64,000 nt of DNA from Nitrososphaerota archaeon (GCA_029785375.1 JAFLZV010000003.1:1-64000); one strand, 5' to 3'; numbered from the stretch's first letter, positions 1-8,866 are shown. A program made the numbers and translations. The notes: generated from the sequence alone by a model not told the origin.

Positions 1-262
1 CTTCACTGCCCCCGCGGCGGTTTCGTCCACTCCATCCCCCCTTGCGGCGCCCGGAGCGGAGCCTGCACCACGGCTTAGGCGACAAGCTCGTCGCCGCGAC
101 CGACTCGGAACGACGCGCGGTGGCGCCATGCGAGCCGAGGCCGGGGGGCATCGTGCGGCCTGGGTTCGGGCCGGTCCCTCGCCGATTTTTCCTGGCCGCA
201 TAGTCACACTTAATAACTCGCGCAGAGGGGCAATTTTCAGCGGCACCGAAAGCAGCTAGGAT
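1..262. other. Left-edge intergenic region
   Basis: No gene is recognised here. There is a 6-bp hairpin (ggcgac/gtcgcc at 78-83 and 90-95) and a T-run near 185, so this could be the 3' end of a transcript that starts outside the window. An AT-rich tract with cttaataa near 209-216 is a possible TATA box for the TRAM gene that follows. I compared it by eye with RNase P, SRP and 5S RNA signatures and found none. Confidence 0.4.
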
Positions 263-591
263 GTGAAAAGACGAGTTTCGGACGAGGAGGCTACGGGCGG
301 AGCAGCAGCGGCGGAAGCGGCGGCTTCAGGTCCTTCAAGCCAAAGCCTGTTGAGGTCGGGAAGGAGTACGACGTTACTATCTCCGAGATCAGCAGGCGCG
401 GCGACGGCATCGCGAAGATTGACGGTTTCGTCATCTTCGTGTCCGGCGCCAAGCAGGGCTGGCAGGGCAAGATCAAGGTGACCCAGGTAGCCAACAGGTT
501 CGCCACCGGCGCGGTCGTTGGCGGGTCTGAGGGCATGTCTGGCGCCGACGGTCAGGCCTCCACAAGTGAGAGCGAAGAGCAGGGAGCGTAG
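263..591 (+). CDS. TRAM-domain RNA-binding protein, start disturbed by apparent frameshift
   Basis: The reading frame covering 274-591 encodes a Gly/Arg/Ser-rich N-terminus followed by a TRAM domain (EYDVTISEISRRGDGIAKI, then FVIFVSGAKQG), as in the roughly 80-110 residue archaeal TRAM proteins thought to bind RNA. That frame is open from 217 but has no ATG, GTG or TTG before the TRAM domain. A GTG at 263 lies in a neighbouring frame. Adding one A to the run at 266-269 would join GTG 263 to the TRAM frame and give an N-terminus MKKTSFGRGG. The domain assignment is secure. The start is an inference from a presumed one-base sequence error or a real frameshift. A possible TATA box lies near 209-216. 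Confidence 0.75.
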
Positions 592-776
592 GGCCCCCAA
601 GGCCCTTGTCCCGGACTGGCGGCTCGTCTTTTACGACGGCCGCACCGTTTTGATTTTGCTGCCGTAGGGTCCGACATCCATCGTCGGTCAACGAGAACAT
701 ACCCCCTCCTTTTTGTTCCCGAAGGAGGATATGCATGATTCATCGGTTCGCCTAATCTGCGGCGGCGGCGCTCCTC

Positions 777-1721
777 TTGCGCATGTCATCCAGGCTCTGG
801 CCCACTGCCGGCGAAAGGAAGGCGAGGGCAAAGATAGCTTTGAGCGTCATCGCGGTCTCGATCATACTTCTCTCCGCGTCTTACGCCATACTTCTGCCTC
901 GTCCCTCCTCGCGGGCTGCGCCGTCCACTGGGCCTGAGCTCACTTCCCAGTCCGACCTGTCGAGCCAGACCTCGACCGCCTCTTCCTCGTCATCGACCGC
1001 AACCTCCGCGTCTTCTGTCCTCACAATCACCTCGTCCTCAGGGCCTTCGCGCCTCACGGTCGGGAGCAAGTGGACGAACGGGACTACGATAACAGGGCTC
1101 TACGCCATCCTATACCAGTCAGGGGCTCAGGTAGCGGCAGGATACACCCCCGTCGAGTTCTCTCTCAACAACGGCCAGCGATATCAGGTGGAGGTCGAAG
1201 GGTACCGCTCGGCCTACTTCCAGTACTGGAGCGGCACGAACTGGGTGGGCGCCCCTACGAACGTCACGCTCTCCTCCTCGTCGAGCTTCGACGCTGTATT
1301 CTGCGCGGGGGCGTGCTCCGACGGGAGCACAGCGCCTCCCCCGACCGACGGGGTGACGGTGTACGCTAACAGGATCCCCGCGCCCTACTGGGCCTCCTGC
1401 TTCGCCACGGTCTGCAGCGCTGGCACCGGTCCTGGAGCCTCGATGTACTTCATCCTGAAGGACTCGGCTGGGAACGTGGTTCAGGCCGGATTCGCCGACG
1501 AATGGGGGCTGACTTTCAACGGGCTCGCCCCCGGGAAGACGTACTATCTCTATGCGACAAGTTGCGACCTCTGCCACGGCTCTACCCATGACGTGGTATT
1601 CAACTATTGGACAGGGGGGACGCTCGGCGTCTCCCAGGAGACTTCGAACCCGCTCCCTGTGGCGGCGGGGACGGTCGCGGAAGCCTGGTTCTCTTGCACC
1701 AACGGGTGCACAGGTTTCTGA
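777..1721 (+). CDS. Membrane-anchored extracellular protein with two Ig-like repeats
   Basis: The 314-residue product has a basic N-terminus, one hydrophobic segment (about residues 20-40, ALSVIAVSIILLSASYAILL) and a long Ser/Thr-rich linker (about 55-95), then a beta-rich exterior. Two related modules are visible, each ending in a Cys-containing strand: FDAVFCAGAC and AEAWFSCTNGC. The second also has paired Cys residues (ASCFATVC, SCDLC), consistent with disulphides outside the cell. TTG 777 and ATG 783 are both possible starts. No enzymatic motif is seen. The function is unknown; a cell-surface or pilin-like role is only a guess. Confidence 0.6.
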   Translation: MRMSSRLWPTAGERKARAKIALSVIAVSIILLSASYAILLPRPSSRAAPSTGPELTSQSDLSSQTSTASSSSSTATSASSVLTITSSSGPSRLTVGSKWTNGTTITGLYAILYQSGAQVAAGYTPVEFSLNNGQRYQVEVEGYRSAYFQYWSGTNWVGAPTNVTLSSSSSFDAVFCAGACSDGSTAPPPTDGVTVYANRIPAPYWASCFATVCSAGTGPGASMYFILKDSAGNVVQAGFADEWGLTFNGLAPGKTYYLYATSCDLCHGSTHDVVFNYWTGGTLGVSQETSNPLPVAAGTVAEAWFSCTNGCTGF

Positions 1722-1923
1722 CCTTTCCTGACCACGGCGGGCCCTTTCTCTGGTAGCTCCATTGACCGTCGTTTGACGATGCGCGGAAGGAGACCACGAG
1801 AGGGTTGTTGGATGACCATCGCGCCCACGCTAAATTCGTCCAGCGCGTTGGCAAGCCGTCCTCATGGGGGCCACCACAGACGGCGATCTAATGAGCCATT
1901 CAGCAACGCAGCCCCGAGGAAAA

Positions 1924-1932
1924 GACTAAATC
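1924..1932 (+). promoter_or_regulatory. TATA box for the CBS-RNase H pair
   Basis: An AT-rich gactaaatc is centred about 27 bases before ATG 1955 in an otherwise GC-rich stretch. This spacing fits a leaderless archaeal transcript. Confidence 0.55.
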
Positions 1933-1954
1933 GACTTGCATCTATCGCAGGCCG

Positions 1955-2383
1955 ATGGTCCTCTACGCCAAGGACATAGTAGAGAAGGAGTTCCTGTCGC
2001 TCACCCCCGAGAGCACAATCGTCGAGGCGGCGAAGGCGATGAAGGCGCGGAGGCGCGGCTTCGTCCTGGTAGGGACGCCAGCGGACCCGCAGGGGCTGGT
2101 GACCGAGTGGGACGTCCTGTCCAAGGTGGTCGCAGAGGGGCTCGACCCGCAGAAGGTCACCCTCGGCCAGGTGATGACGAAGGAGCTGCTGAGCATCGAC
2201 GCCGGGGCTGGGTTGTCGATGGTGTCGCAGATGATGACAGAACACGGCGTACGGCGGCTGCTCGTCAAGGAGGGGGACCAGGTGATAGGGTTCATCACGT
2301 CGAGGATAATGATGGCCCACATGAACGAGTACGTCGACAAGGTCTCGACCCAGATTAGCCGCCTCCAGGCCCCCTGGTTCTGA
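1955..2383 (+). CDS. Two-CBS-domain protein
   Basis: This 142-residue protein consists almost entirely of a CBS pair (Bateman module). The first repeat runs from about residue 7 (DIVEKEFLSL, then GFVLVGTPADPQGLVTEWD). The second runs from about residue 72 (QVMTKELLSIDAG, then RLLVKEGDQVIGFITSRIM). Such modules bind adenine nucleotides and act as sensors, but nothing here identifies the ligand or partner. The ATG start is supported by the TATA box 27 bases upstream. It is followed after 20 bases by the RNase HI gene on the same strand, so co-transcription is likely. Confidence 0.85.
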   Translation: MVLYAKDIVEKEFLSLTPESTIVEAAKAMKARRRGFVLVGTPADPQGLVTEWDVLSKVVAEGLDPQKVTLGQVMTKELLSIDAGAGLSMVSQMMTEHGVRRLLVKEGDQVIGFITSRIMMAHMNEYVDKVSTQISRLQAPWF

Positions 2384-2403
2384 GGTGGGCCCTGACGGTC
2401 ACG

Positions 2404-2811
2404 GTGTACGTCGACGGCCTCGCCGAGCCCAGGAACCCCGGGACGGGGACCTACGGGTACCTGATCTACGACGGGCCTAAGAAGCTTGCAGAGGGCTCAG
2501 GGCTGGCCGGATACGACGTCACCAGCAACTACGCGGAGTACACCGCCCTCGCCGAGGCCCTCAAGAAGCTGAAAGAGCTCGGGATGACTGAGGGCGTCCT
2601 TGTCAGGTCCGATTCGAAGCTCCTGGTCGGGCAGATGGGGGAGGGGTGGAAGGTCAAGGGAGGGATGTACCTGGCCAGGCTGAAGGAGGCGAGGGAGTTG
2701 ATCAAGGAGTTCGGGCCTCTGAGGTTCGAGTGGATACCGCGGGAGCAGAACCACGAGGCCGACCTGCTGACGAGGCTCGCCTATGAGCAGGTCCGCAGAG
2801 ACCGTCGCTGA
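2404..2811 (+). CDS. rnhA: Archaeal-type ribonuclease HI
   Basis: This enzyme cleaves the RNA strand of RNA-DNA hybrids. The 135 residues contain all four acidic catalytic positions of the family, counting from GTG 2404: D4 in YVDG, E45 in NYAEYTALA, D70 in RSDSKLL and D120 in NHEADLLT. The frame is open upstream and encodes L-T-V-T before the YVDG strand, so a CTG at 2392 would give a fuller first beta strand. The GTG is the nearest standard start. The protein lacks an N-terminal hybrid-binding domain and a basic protrusion, as is usual for archaeal RNase HI. Confidence 0.85.
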   Translation: MYVDGLAEPRNPGTGTYGYLIYDGPKKLAEGSGLAGYDVTSNYAEYTALAEALKKLKELGMTEGVLVRSDSKLLVGQMGEGWKVKGGMYLARLKEARELIKEFGPLRFEWIPREQNHEADLLTRLAYEQVRRDRR

Positions 2812-2822
2812 CAGGTCGCATG

Positions 2823-2827
2823 TTTAT
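2823..2827 (+). promoter_or_regulatory. TATA box of the large secreted protein gene
   Basis: A tttat tract is centred 26 bases before the GTG at 2851, which makes that GTG a likely leaderless start. Confidence 0.4.
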
Positions 2828-2850
2828 CAGCTCCTACGCCAGGTTCGAGG

Positions 2851-4887
2851 GTGTTGCGGACGTGTCGAGGCCCAGGTGCCGCGATGGTGCTGGCGGTAGC
2901 CGCCCTCCTGCTCGGCTCCGGCCCCGGGCACTCCATAGCGGCTGAAGGGGGTCCGAAGCCGTCCGTGCGCCCCCCGCTGGTCCCCGCTGCCACGGCTGCG
3001 CGCGACCCCGCCGCCGCGGCGCCTTCGGGTGCGTCGGCGTCCCCCCCTGCCCCTGAGCTCCCCGCCCAGCCTCCCCCGTCCACCCTCTACGACGAGCAGA
3101 TGGGGCTCACGTTCACCCAGGGGTTCGTGTCCATGCTCTACAACGTAACCGCCGTCCCCCAGAGCGACCCGGCGTCGGGGACAGGCCCTGCTTACCTTTT
3201 GAACGGGCTGACCGCGTCGGGGTACTGGTACCAGGTGGGGGCATCGTGGGACTGGAGCCCTGGAGAGGGGTTCGCCATGAACTACGAGGTGTTCGGGCCC
3301 TCGGGGAGCTCCATCTTCCCCACCGGCGGAGGGAGCGGGCTCCTGCAGTTCAACGGGCCGGTCAGCCCAGGGGACTCCATCGCGCTCAACCTATACTTCA
3401 AGTCCGGCGAGGTGGTGATGCTCGCGGAGGACAGGAACACGAGCGCCTACGCAGCCGAGACCTACAGCGCGGAAGGGGCGACCAGCTTCGTGGGGAGCCC
3501 CTCGAGCACGGCGAACGCGGAAGGGTTCTTCACCGGGCTGATGACCGAGTGGTACCACGGTGCCGCGTACTTCGGGGACCAGGACGCGACGGAGTACTCC
3601 ACAGCCCTGGCTCAGACGTCCGCGTGGATGTGGATAGACGAGTTCTCCTGCAGCGCATCGAGCTGCGCCACCCGGACTCCGCTCTTCTCGGCGTCCACAG
3701 ACGGCCCGGTCTACTACGTCCCCCCCACCCGGCTCGTCCGGTTCGGCTCCAACGGCGCGACGGAGCTCAGCGACGCGTACACCTTCGTCACCGGGACCCT
3801 GAACCAGTCCACCGTCGCCCTGACAGTGGGGTACTCGGTGGTCGGAGGGGGGACGTACCTGCCTCCTGTGTTCAGCTACGTCCAGGGGGGGTCGGTCCGG
3901 ACGGCGTCTCTCACCTCCACGCCATCCACCTACCTGGTCGACCTCGGGAGCACGTGGAACGTCACAGGGGCGCTCCCGGGGTCCGGGCCAGGGGAGAGGT
4001 GGGCCACGGAGAACGCCAGCAGCGGGGTTGCCTTCTCCTCCCAGAACCTGAGCTTCGTGTTCTATCATCAGTACAGGGTCTCCCTGCGGGCCGCGGTCGT
4101 CGGTGGAGGGACCGGATACTCGCTCCCCGCAGTACGGTTCACGTCCTTCGGGCTCGTCAACAGCACGGCCTCCGGGACCGCCGCCTGGGTTGACGCAGGG
4201 GCCAACGTCACGTTCCCCGCCACCCTTACGGGCTCGACCCGGCAGCAGCAGTGGGTGGCTTCAGACCCAGTCATCCCGGTCGGGGCTCCCGGGACGCTCA
4301 CCGTGACGTACGTCCACCAATACGCTGTGTACGTCACGGCGCTCCCGGCTGCTGGAGGGGAGGTCACGCCTGGCCCTGGGTGGGTCGACGCTGGGGGGAC
4401 GTTGTCTTTGGGTGCGGTCGCGAGCCAGGGCTGGGAGTTTCAGGGGTGGACCGGGTCGGGGGCGGGTGCCTACTCGGGGGGCGCGGCTTCTCCCACGCCC
4501 ACCGTCAACGCCCCCTTGAACGAAAGCGCGCTGTTCTTTCCTGGGCTGACCGTCACGGCCGGTCCTGGGGGGGCAGTCGCCTATTCCTACCAGGGTAAGA
4601 GCGGCGAAGTCGCCGCCGGGTCGAGGACTGTCTACGCCCCGGCTGGGACCGCGGTCAACCTCAAGGCGGAGGCCTCGTTCCTCCACGTCTTCTTGGGATG
4701 GGCCGGGGGGACGAGGAGTCACATGGAAACGGTCGTCCTCTCCGGGCCGGCCGCTGTCGAAGGGACCTTCGGGTACGACTATCCGGCCCTGTGGGCGATA
4801 GGGGCCGTGGCTGCGGCTGTCCTGATAGCCGTCTTGGCGGTCGCGCTCAGACGGAAGCCAGCAGCGGCACAGGGCGCCCTGCCCTAG
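2851..4887 (+). CDS. Large secreted, C-terminally anchored surface protein
   Basis: The 678-residue product has an N-terminal signal segment (MVLAVAALLLGSG, about residues 12-24), a Pro/Ala-rich spacer (about 30-80), a large beta-rich exterior region and one C-terminal hydrophobic helix followed by RRK (about 648-670). Residues of roughly 490-560 resemble divergent InlB-type beta repeats (WEFQGWTGSG, then HVFLGWAGG), a module common in archaeal and bacterial surface proteins. Several N-x-S/T sites are present. No catalytic motif is recognised. GTG 2851 is preferred over ATG 2884 because of the TATA-like tract 26 bases upstream. Confidence 0.7.
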   Translation: MLRTCRGPGAAMVLAVAALLLGSGPGHSIAAEGGPKPSVRPPLVPAATAARDPAAAAPSGASASPPAPELPAQPPPSTLYDEQMGLTFTQGFVSMLYNVTAVPQSDPASGTGPAYLLNGLTASGYWYQVGASWDWSPGEGFAMNYEVFGPSGSSIFPTGGGSGLLQFNGPVSPGDSIALNLYFKSGEVVMLAEDRNTSAYAAETYSAEGATSFVGSPSSTANAEGFFTGLMTEWYHGAAYFGDQDATEYSTALAQTSAWMWIDEFSCSASSCATRTPLFSASTDGPVYYVPPTRLVRFGSNGATELSDAYTFVTGTLNQSTVALTVGYSVVGGGTYLPPVFSYVQGGSVRTASLTSTPSTYLVDLGSTWNVTGALPGSGPGERWATENASSGVAFSSQNLSFVFYHQYRVSLRAAVVGGGTGYSLPAVRFTSFGLVNSTASGTAAWVDAGANVTFPATLTGSTRQQQWVASDPVIPVGAPGTLTVTYVHQYAVYVTALPAAGGEVTPGPGWVDAGGTLSLGAVASQGWEFQGWTGSGAGAYSGGAASPTPTVNAPLNESALFFPGLTVTAGPGGAVAYSYQGKSGEVAAGSRTVYAPAGTAVNLKAEASFLHVFLGWAGGTRSHMETVVLSGPAAVEGTFGYDYPALWAIGAVAAAVLIAVLAVALRRKPAAAQGALP

Positions 4888-4913
4888 CCTCAGAGAGTCG
4901 ATGCAAGCGTGGA

Positions 4914-4988
4914 TGGGCCCGCCCGGACTCGGACCGGGGATTTTCGCCGTGTGAGAGCGACGTCATAGCCAGACTAGACCACGGGCCC
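4914..4988 (-). tRNA. tRNA-Val(CAC)
   Basis: Read on the minus strand, the 75-base sequence folds as a complete cloverleaf: perfect 7-bp acceptor stem (GGGCCCG/CGGGCCC), D arm with GG in the loop, anticodon stem TCGCT/GGCGA around the loop CTCACAC (anticodon CAC), five-base variable loop, and a perfect 5-bp T stem (CCCGG/CCGGG). The discriminator is A and no CCA is encoded. There is no intron. The T loop is TCCGAGT, so position 55 is C where U is nearly universal. The gene lies between two converging protein genes. Confidence 0.9.
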
Positions 4989-5026
4989 CGGCGGTGCCGC
5001 CCCCGAACCCGATATTTGCCTTTGCT

Positions 5027-6280
5027 TCACCCGGTCACCCCCGGGGTCTCAGCCTGCAGGGAGGCCATGAAGTCCCTGAACCCGAACGAAGCCCTGTGCC
5101 TGAACCAGGCAGCGCCTATTGTCGTGACCAGGTTGGTGAAGATGATCACGTAGGAGACCAGCCCCAGGAATGTGCTCGCGAGGGGGAGTGCGTAGCTGAG
5201 CGCCAGGATGGCCAGGGTCGCCTGGGTCACCCCCTGGGCCGATAGGAGGATCAGCTCCTTCCTGTTCTTTGACGGGCCGGCCCCGGCTGTCGCTGCGACC
5301 ACGGAGACAGACCTGGCCGCCAGGAGCCCCGCCGTCAGGAGCAGACCGACGGTCACCCCCATGAAGACGCTCCGGAGCCCGAGGTCGAAGGTGAGCCCGA
5401 GGAAGACGAAGAACAGGGTGTTGAGGAGGAAGGCGATCTCCTCCTGGATCCCGGAGACCCTGGACATCAGCGGGTCGATGTCCACCTGCTTGGTCCTGAG
5501 GAGGTTCAGGACCTTGTAGTTGCCGAATATCAGCCCGAAGATGAACACAGCGAGCTCCCCGCTCCCCCCCAGGGCCTCGGTCCCCGCGTAGGTGACGAGT
5601 ACCATCCCCAGCAGCAGGACGTAGGTGTACCTCTGCTCCTGGACCCTCTCAAGTATGAAGAGCCATACGAAGGAGAAAGCGACGGCAGGGACGATCCCTA
5701 TGGAGAAGGTCGCGGCGACCTTGGTAAGCGAGAGGGCGAAGCTGACCACCGGGGATGAGTAGATCTGGACGAGGGCGAGGAAGGTGATGATCCCCACGAT
5801 GGAGTTCAGCACAGACTCTATTGTCACCAGGGAGACGGTGTCAGCCGAGAACTTCAGGGACCTGGCGAGCGGTACCACAACGGGGGTGCTGGTCTGCCCC
5901 GCTATGATGGAGCCGAATATCATCGACTCCAGGAGGTCCCAGTGCATGACGTAGCGGCCGAAGACCGTTATCCCTACCATGGACAGGGAGAAGTAGATCG
6001 CCACAAGGGCCACAGCCCTCCCCCCCTGGGTGAGGCGGCTGAGCTTGAGCTGGAGCCCGCTATAGAACAGGATCATTATCAGGGTGAGCTCCGCGAAGAG
6101 CCCCAGGACAGGGCTAATCTCCGTCCCGGAGAAGACGTGGAACCCGGGCCCGAGGACTATCCCCATGAGTATCAGAAAAAGGAACGACGGGACACCCGTC
6201 CGCCTGAAGAGGAGCTCCCCCAGGAACCCGAGGAAGACGATGGCCGCGACCACTGCGAAGACCAGTATGGCATCCGCCAT
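5027..6280 (-). CDS. Cation:proton antiporter, CPA family
   Basis: The 417-residue integral membrane protein has about 12 hydrophobic helices throughout, starting at residue 4, and ends without a large cytoplasmic domain. Its length and the motifs FLFLILMGIVLGPG, ESMIFGSIIAGQTSTPVVVPLA and TIESVLNS fit monovalent cation:proton antiporters of the CPA superfamily (Kef/Nap-like). The ion is not determined by what can be seen. ATG 6280 is preceded by a TATA-like cttaaatg (6308-6315 on the minus strand, about 31 bases upstream). It converges on the secreted protein gene across the tRNA. Confidence 0.8.
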   Translation of the reverse strand: MADAILVFAVVAAIVFLGFLGELLFRRTGVPSFLFLILMGIVLGPGFHVFSGTEISPVLGLFAELTLIMILFYSGLQLKLSRLTQGGRAVALVAIYFSLSMVGITVFGRYVMHWDLLESMIFGSIIAGQTSTPVVVPLARSLKFSADTVSLVTIESVLNSIVGIITFLALVQIYSSPVVSFALSLTKVAATFSIGIVPAVAFSFVWLFILERVQEQRYTYVLLLGMVLVTYAGTEALGGSGELAVFIFGLIFGNYKVLNLLRTKQVDIDPLMSRVSGIQEEIAFLLNTLFFVFLGLTFDLGLRSVFMGVTVGLLLTAGLLAARSVSVVAATAGAGPSKNRKELILLSAQGVTQATLAILALSYALPLASTFLGLVSYVIIFTNLVTTIGAAWFRHRASFGFRDFMASLQAETPGVTG

Positions 6281-6309
6281 AGGCAGGTTCCGCCGAGAGG
6301 GGACCGCAT

Positions 6310-6612
6310 TTAAGCGCTTGAACCTCCCCCAGGGGGAGCCCCTGCCTCAGCCAGGGGCTCTATTCTGGCGGTCCGACTCTCCCCGACGGTCACGGTGACC
6401 GCATTTCTGCTCACGACCAGGTTTCTTGCGCAGTGCCCCGCGTACTCCGGTCCACCGGCGATAGCCAGGACGAGCTCCTCCGTGAACGAAGCGGAGGAGG
6501 AGGCAGCACCGGTGACGGAAACAGATGACAGGCACGCGATCGTCCCGAGAACAGCCTGTCCATCCGCCCGAGGTAGAGGGGCCCCGGCGATGGAGGCCGG
6601 CTGCGTCAACAC
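6310..6612 (-). CDS. Possible small hypothetical protein
   Basis: A 100-residue frame lies between L40e and the antiporter, on the same strand as both. The N-terminal half is Ala/Ser-rich and the C-terminal part (LVVSRNAVTVTVGES) looks like a beta strand pair. It resembles no family I know. The antiporter TATA box overlaps its stop codon, and its composition is not clearly coding, so it may be spurious. Confidence 0.3.
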   Translation of the reverse strand: MLTQPASIAGAPLPRADGQAVLGTIACLSSVSVTGAASSSASFTEELVLAIAGGPEYAGHCARNLVVSRNAVTVTVGESRTARIEPLAEAGAPPGGGSSA

Positions 6613-6657
6613 TACCAGGCAGACGAAAGGAAGGGCGTGCTGGCTCGGACGCGTCGG

Positions 6658-6825
6658 CTACTTCTTCAGCCCCACCGACCTGTTCTTGAGCCTCAGGTCA
6701 GAGGACTTGCACTTCCTGCACCTTTCAGCGTTCAGCGGGTTCCTGGCGCCGCACCTCAGGCAGACCTGGAGGAAGAGCCTCCGCTTCTGGGCGATCTGCT
6801 TCTTCGTGGCGTCAGCTATGGGCAT
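6658..6825 (-). CDS. rpl40e: Large ribosomal subunit protein eL40
   Basis: The 55-residue product is a basic zinc-ribbon protein of the large ribosomal subunit. Two Cys pairs, CLRC (about residues 22-25) and CRKC (about 36-39), form the metal site, and the spacing GARNPLNAE between them is typical of eL40. It starts MPIADATKKQIAQ at ATG 6825. A TATA-like acttatag lies about 37 bases upstream on the minus strand. The gene stands alone, as it does in many archaea. Confidence 0.93.
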   Translation of the reverse strand: MPIADATKKQIAQKRRLFLQVCLRCGARNPLNAERCRKCKSSDLRLKNRSVGLKK

Positions 6826-6899
6826 GACTGATTTCGTTCGCCTTCTTAGTCCCGACTATAAGTCTTCGTCGGGAGGCGGGGCCTGCCGAGGGCTTTCGC

Positions 6900-7772
6900 T
6901 CACCCCAGGGCTTCACTGACGAGCCTTGGGACGTCCATCGGGGTCTTCGCCACCTTCACCCCGGCCGCGGTCAGGGCCCTTATCTTCGAGTCTGCGGTGC
7001 CGTAGTCGCCGTAGATTATCGCCCCGGCGTGCCCCATCTTCTTCTCCTTTGGGGCGTGCCTCCCGGCGATGTAGCCGACTATGGGCTTCCTGTACCCGGA
7101 CTTCTCGATGTGCCTGGCAAGGCGCTCCTCGGCGTCCCCGCCTATCTCCCCCACCACCACCACGGCCTCGGTCTCCTCCATCCCCTGGACGAAATCCATC
7201 CACTGGATGGGCGTGCTTCCGTTTATCGGGTCACCGCCTATTCCCACGGCCACGGACTGCCCATGGCCGTTCGCCGTCAGCTCCCCGGCTATCTCGTAGG
7301 TGAGGGTCCCGCTCCTCGAGTAGAGGGCGACATTCCCTGGCGAGAAGGACGGGGCGGGCATGATCCCCAGCTTCACCTTCTCGGACGGGACGATTATCCC
7401 CGGGCAGTTCGGGCCGATGATGGTAGCCCCTTTTGACTGGGCTAGCTGGACCAGCTTGAGCTCGTCCCTGATCGGGACGTGCTCGGTGATTATGACGAGG
7501 AGCTCGATCCCGGCTTCGAGGGCCTCCACCCCCGCCGCGAGCGTGAACTCCGCGGGGACGAAGCAGACCGAGGCCCTCGCCTTCGTCTTCGCCACGGCTT
7601 CGGCCACCGTGTCGTACACGGGGACCCCCTCCACAGACTCCCCCCCCTTTCCCGGGGCGGCCCCGGCCGCCACGTTGGTCCCGTAGTCGAGCATGAGCTT
7701 CGTGTGCAGCCTGCCGTACCTCCCTGTCATGTTCTGCACGATGACCGGGTCCCTTCCCCTCGGGAGCATCAT
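6900..7772 (-). CDS. sucD: Succinyl-CoA synthetase alpha subunit
   Basis: This subunit carries the CoA-binding domain and the phospho-histidine of the ADP/GDP-forming succinate-CoA ligase, which makes nucleotide triphosphate in the citric acid cycle. The 290 residues include the N-terminal CoA-binding fold (VQNMTGRYGRLHTKLMLDYG), GPNCPGIIVP, the SRSGTLTYE loop and the GHAGAI motif with the active-site His. ATG 7772 overlaps the sucC stop by four bases (ATGA), so the two subunits are translationally coupled. A second ATG follows directly. Confidence 0.95.
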   Translation of the reverse strand: MMLPRGRDPVIVQNMTGRYGRLHTKLMLDYGTNVAAGAAPGKGGESVEGVPVYDTVAEAVAKTKARASVCFVPAEFTLAAGVEALEAGIELLVIITEHVPIRDELKLVQLAQSKGATIIGPNCPGIIVPSEKVKLGIMPAPSFSPGNVALYSRSGTLTYEIAGELTANGHGQSVAVGIGGDPINGSTPIQWMDFVQGMEETEAVVVVGEIGGDAEERLARHIEKSGYRKPIVGYIAGRHAPKEKKMGHAGAIIYGDYGTADSKIRALTAAGVKVAKTPMDVPRLVSEALG

Positions 7773-8866
7773 GCCCCTTTCACCACCGCCGCCACCGCTT
7801 CGGGGGCGGTCTTGTACATCTTCACCGCGGTCCCTTCGAGCATCCGGCGGGCCTCCTCCTCTTCGGCGCCGCTCACCCTCGCGTAGAGCGGCTTGAGCCC
7901 GCCCCCGGAGATCACCGCCCTGATCCCCGCGGCGACGTCGGTGCTGCGGGTAATCCCCCCGTATATGTTGACCAGGATCCTGTCGGCGCCGGGGAGCCTG
8001 TTGACCAGGCGTATCGCCGCCTCCACCCTGTCCTGCTGCGCCCCGCCCCCGAGGTCGAGGAAGCAAGCCGGCTCGCCGCCGGCGTCCCCCACCAGGTCGA
8101 GCGTAGAGAGGACCAGCCCAGCGCCGTTCCCGACCACGGCGATGCCCCCGTCGAGCCTCACGAAGGCGAACCCCTGGCGGGATGCCTCGCCTTCGAACTC
8201 GTCCTCAGGGTGGAGCTTGGCGAACTCGGGGTGGCGGAAGAGCGCGTTGTCGTCGACGATCACCTTGGCGTCCAGCGGCATCAGCGTCCCGTCCTTCCCC
8301 ACGGCCAGGGGGTTGATCTCGGCCAGCTCGCACTCTTTCTCCCTTGCGAGCCGCTCGAGGGACAGCAGTACCTTCACGAACTGGGAGGACTCCCCTGGCG
8401 GGAGCTTCAGCTCGGACGCCACCTCGGCTGCGAAGCCGGCGTCGATGCCTTCGACCGGGACCTTCCTGATCACCTTCCCCCTCATTGACTCTACCTCGAC
8501 CCCGCCCGCCGCCGCGGCGATGGCGACATAGGAGCGCTCCCCCCTGTCGAGGGTGACTGACAGGTACATCTCGCGCTCGTGGGGATACCCCTCCTCGAGC
8601 AGGAGCGACGCGGGCTTTTCCCCGCCGATTGGGAGGGCGAATATCCGTGCGGCTTCGTGCTCCGCCTTCGACGGGTCGTCCACCAGCGCTATCCCCCCCG
8701 CCTTCCCCCTTCCGCCGGCCAGGACCTGCGACTTCACAGCGACCGGAGGGGCGAGCGAAGCGAACGCGCCCCGGACCCCTTCCAGGTCGTGGACGAGTAT
8801 CGACTTCGGGACGCTGAGGCCGTACTCCTTGAACAGAGACTTCGCCTGATACTCATAGAGCCTCAT
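7769..8866 (-). CDS. sucC: Succinyl-CoA synthetase beta subunit
   Basis: This is the 365-residue ATP-grasp subunit that binds nucleotide and succinate. The N-terminus MRLYEYQAKSLFKEYGLSVP, then VKSQVLAGGRGKAGG and AEINPLAV, are family hallmarks, and the length is close to the usual 370-390. An open frame extends upstream to 9034 but has no conserved sequence. ATG 8866 follows ggctccttct and a TATA-like gacttatt about 28 bases upstream (8891-8898, minus). It precedes sucD with a 4-base overlap and is divergent from alba. Confidence 0.95.
   Translation of the reverse strand: MRLYEYQAKSLFKEYGLSVPKSILVHDLEGVRGAFASLAPPVAVKSQVLAGGRGKAGGIALVDDPSKAEHEAARIFALPIGGEKPASLLLEEGYPHEREMYLSVTLDRGERSYVAIAAAAGGVEVESMRGKVIRKVPVEGIDAGFAAEVASELKLPPGESSQFVKVLLSLERLAREKECELAEINPLAVGKDGTLMPLDAKVIVDDNALFRHPEFAKLHPEDEFEGEASRQGFAFVRLDGGIAVVGNGAGLVLSTLDLVGDAGGEPACFLDLGGGAQQDRVEAAIRLVNRLPGADRILVNIYGGITRSTDVAAGIRAVISGGGLKPLYARVSGAEEEEARRMLEGTAVKMYKTAPEAVAAVVKGA

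Noticed and set aside
1..250. Possible RNase P, SRP or 5S RNA at the left edge
   Set aside because: None of the conserved cores of these RNAs is present on either strand; only generic GC-rich hairpins are seen.
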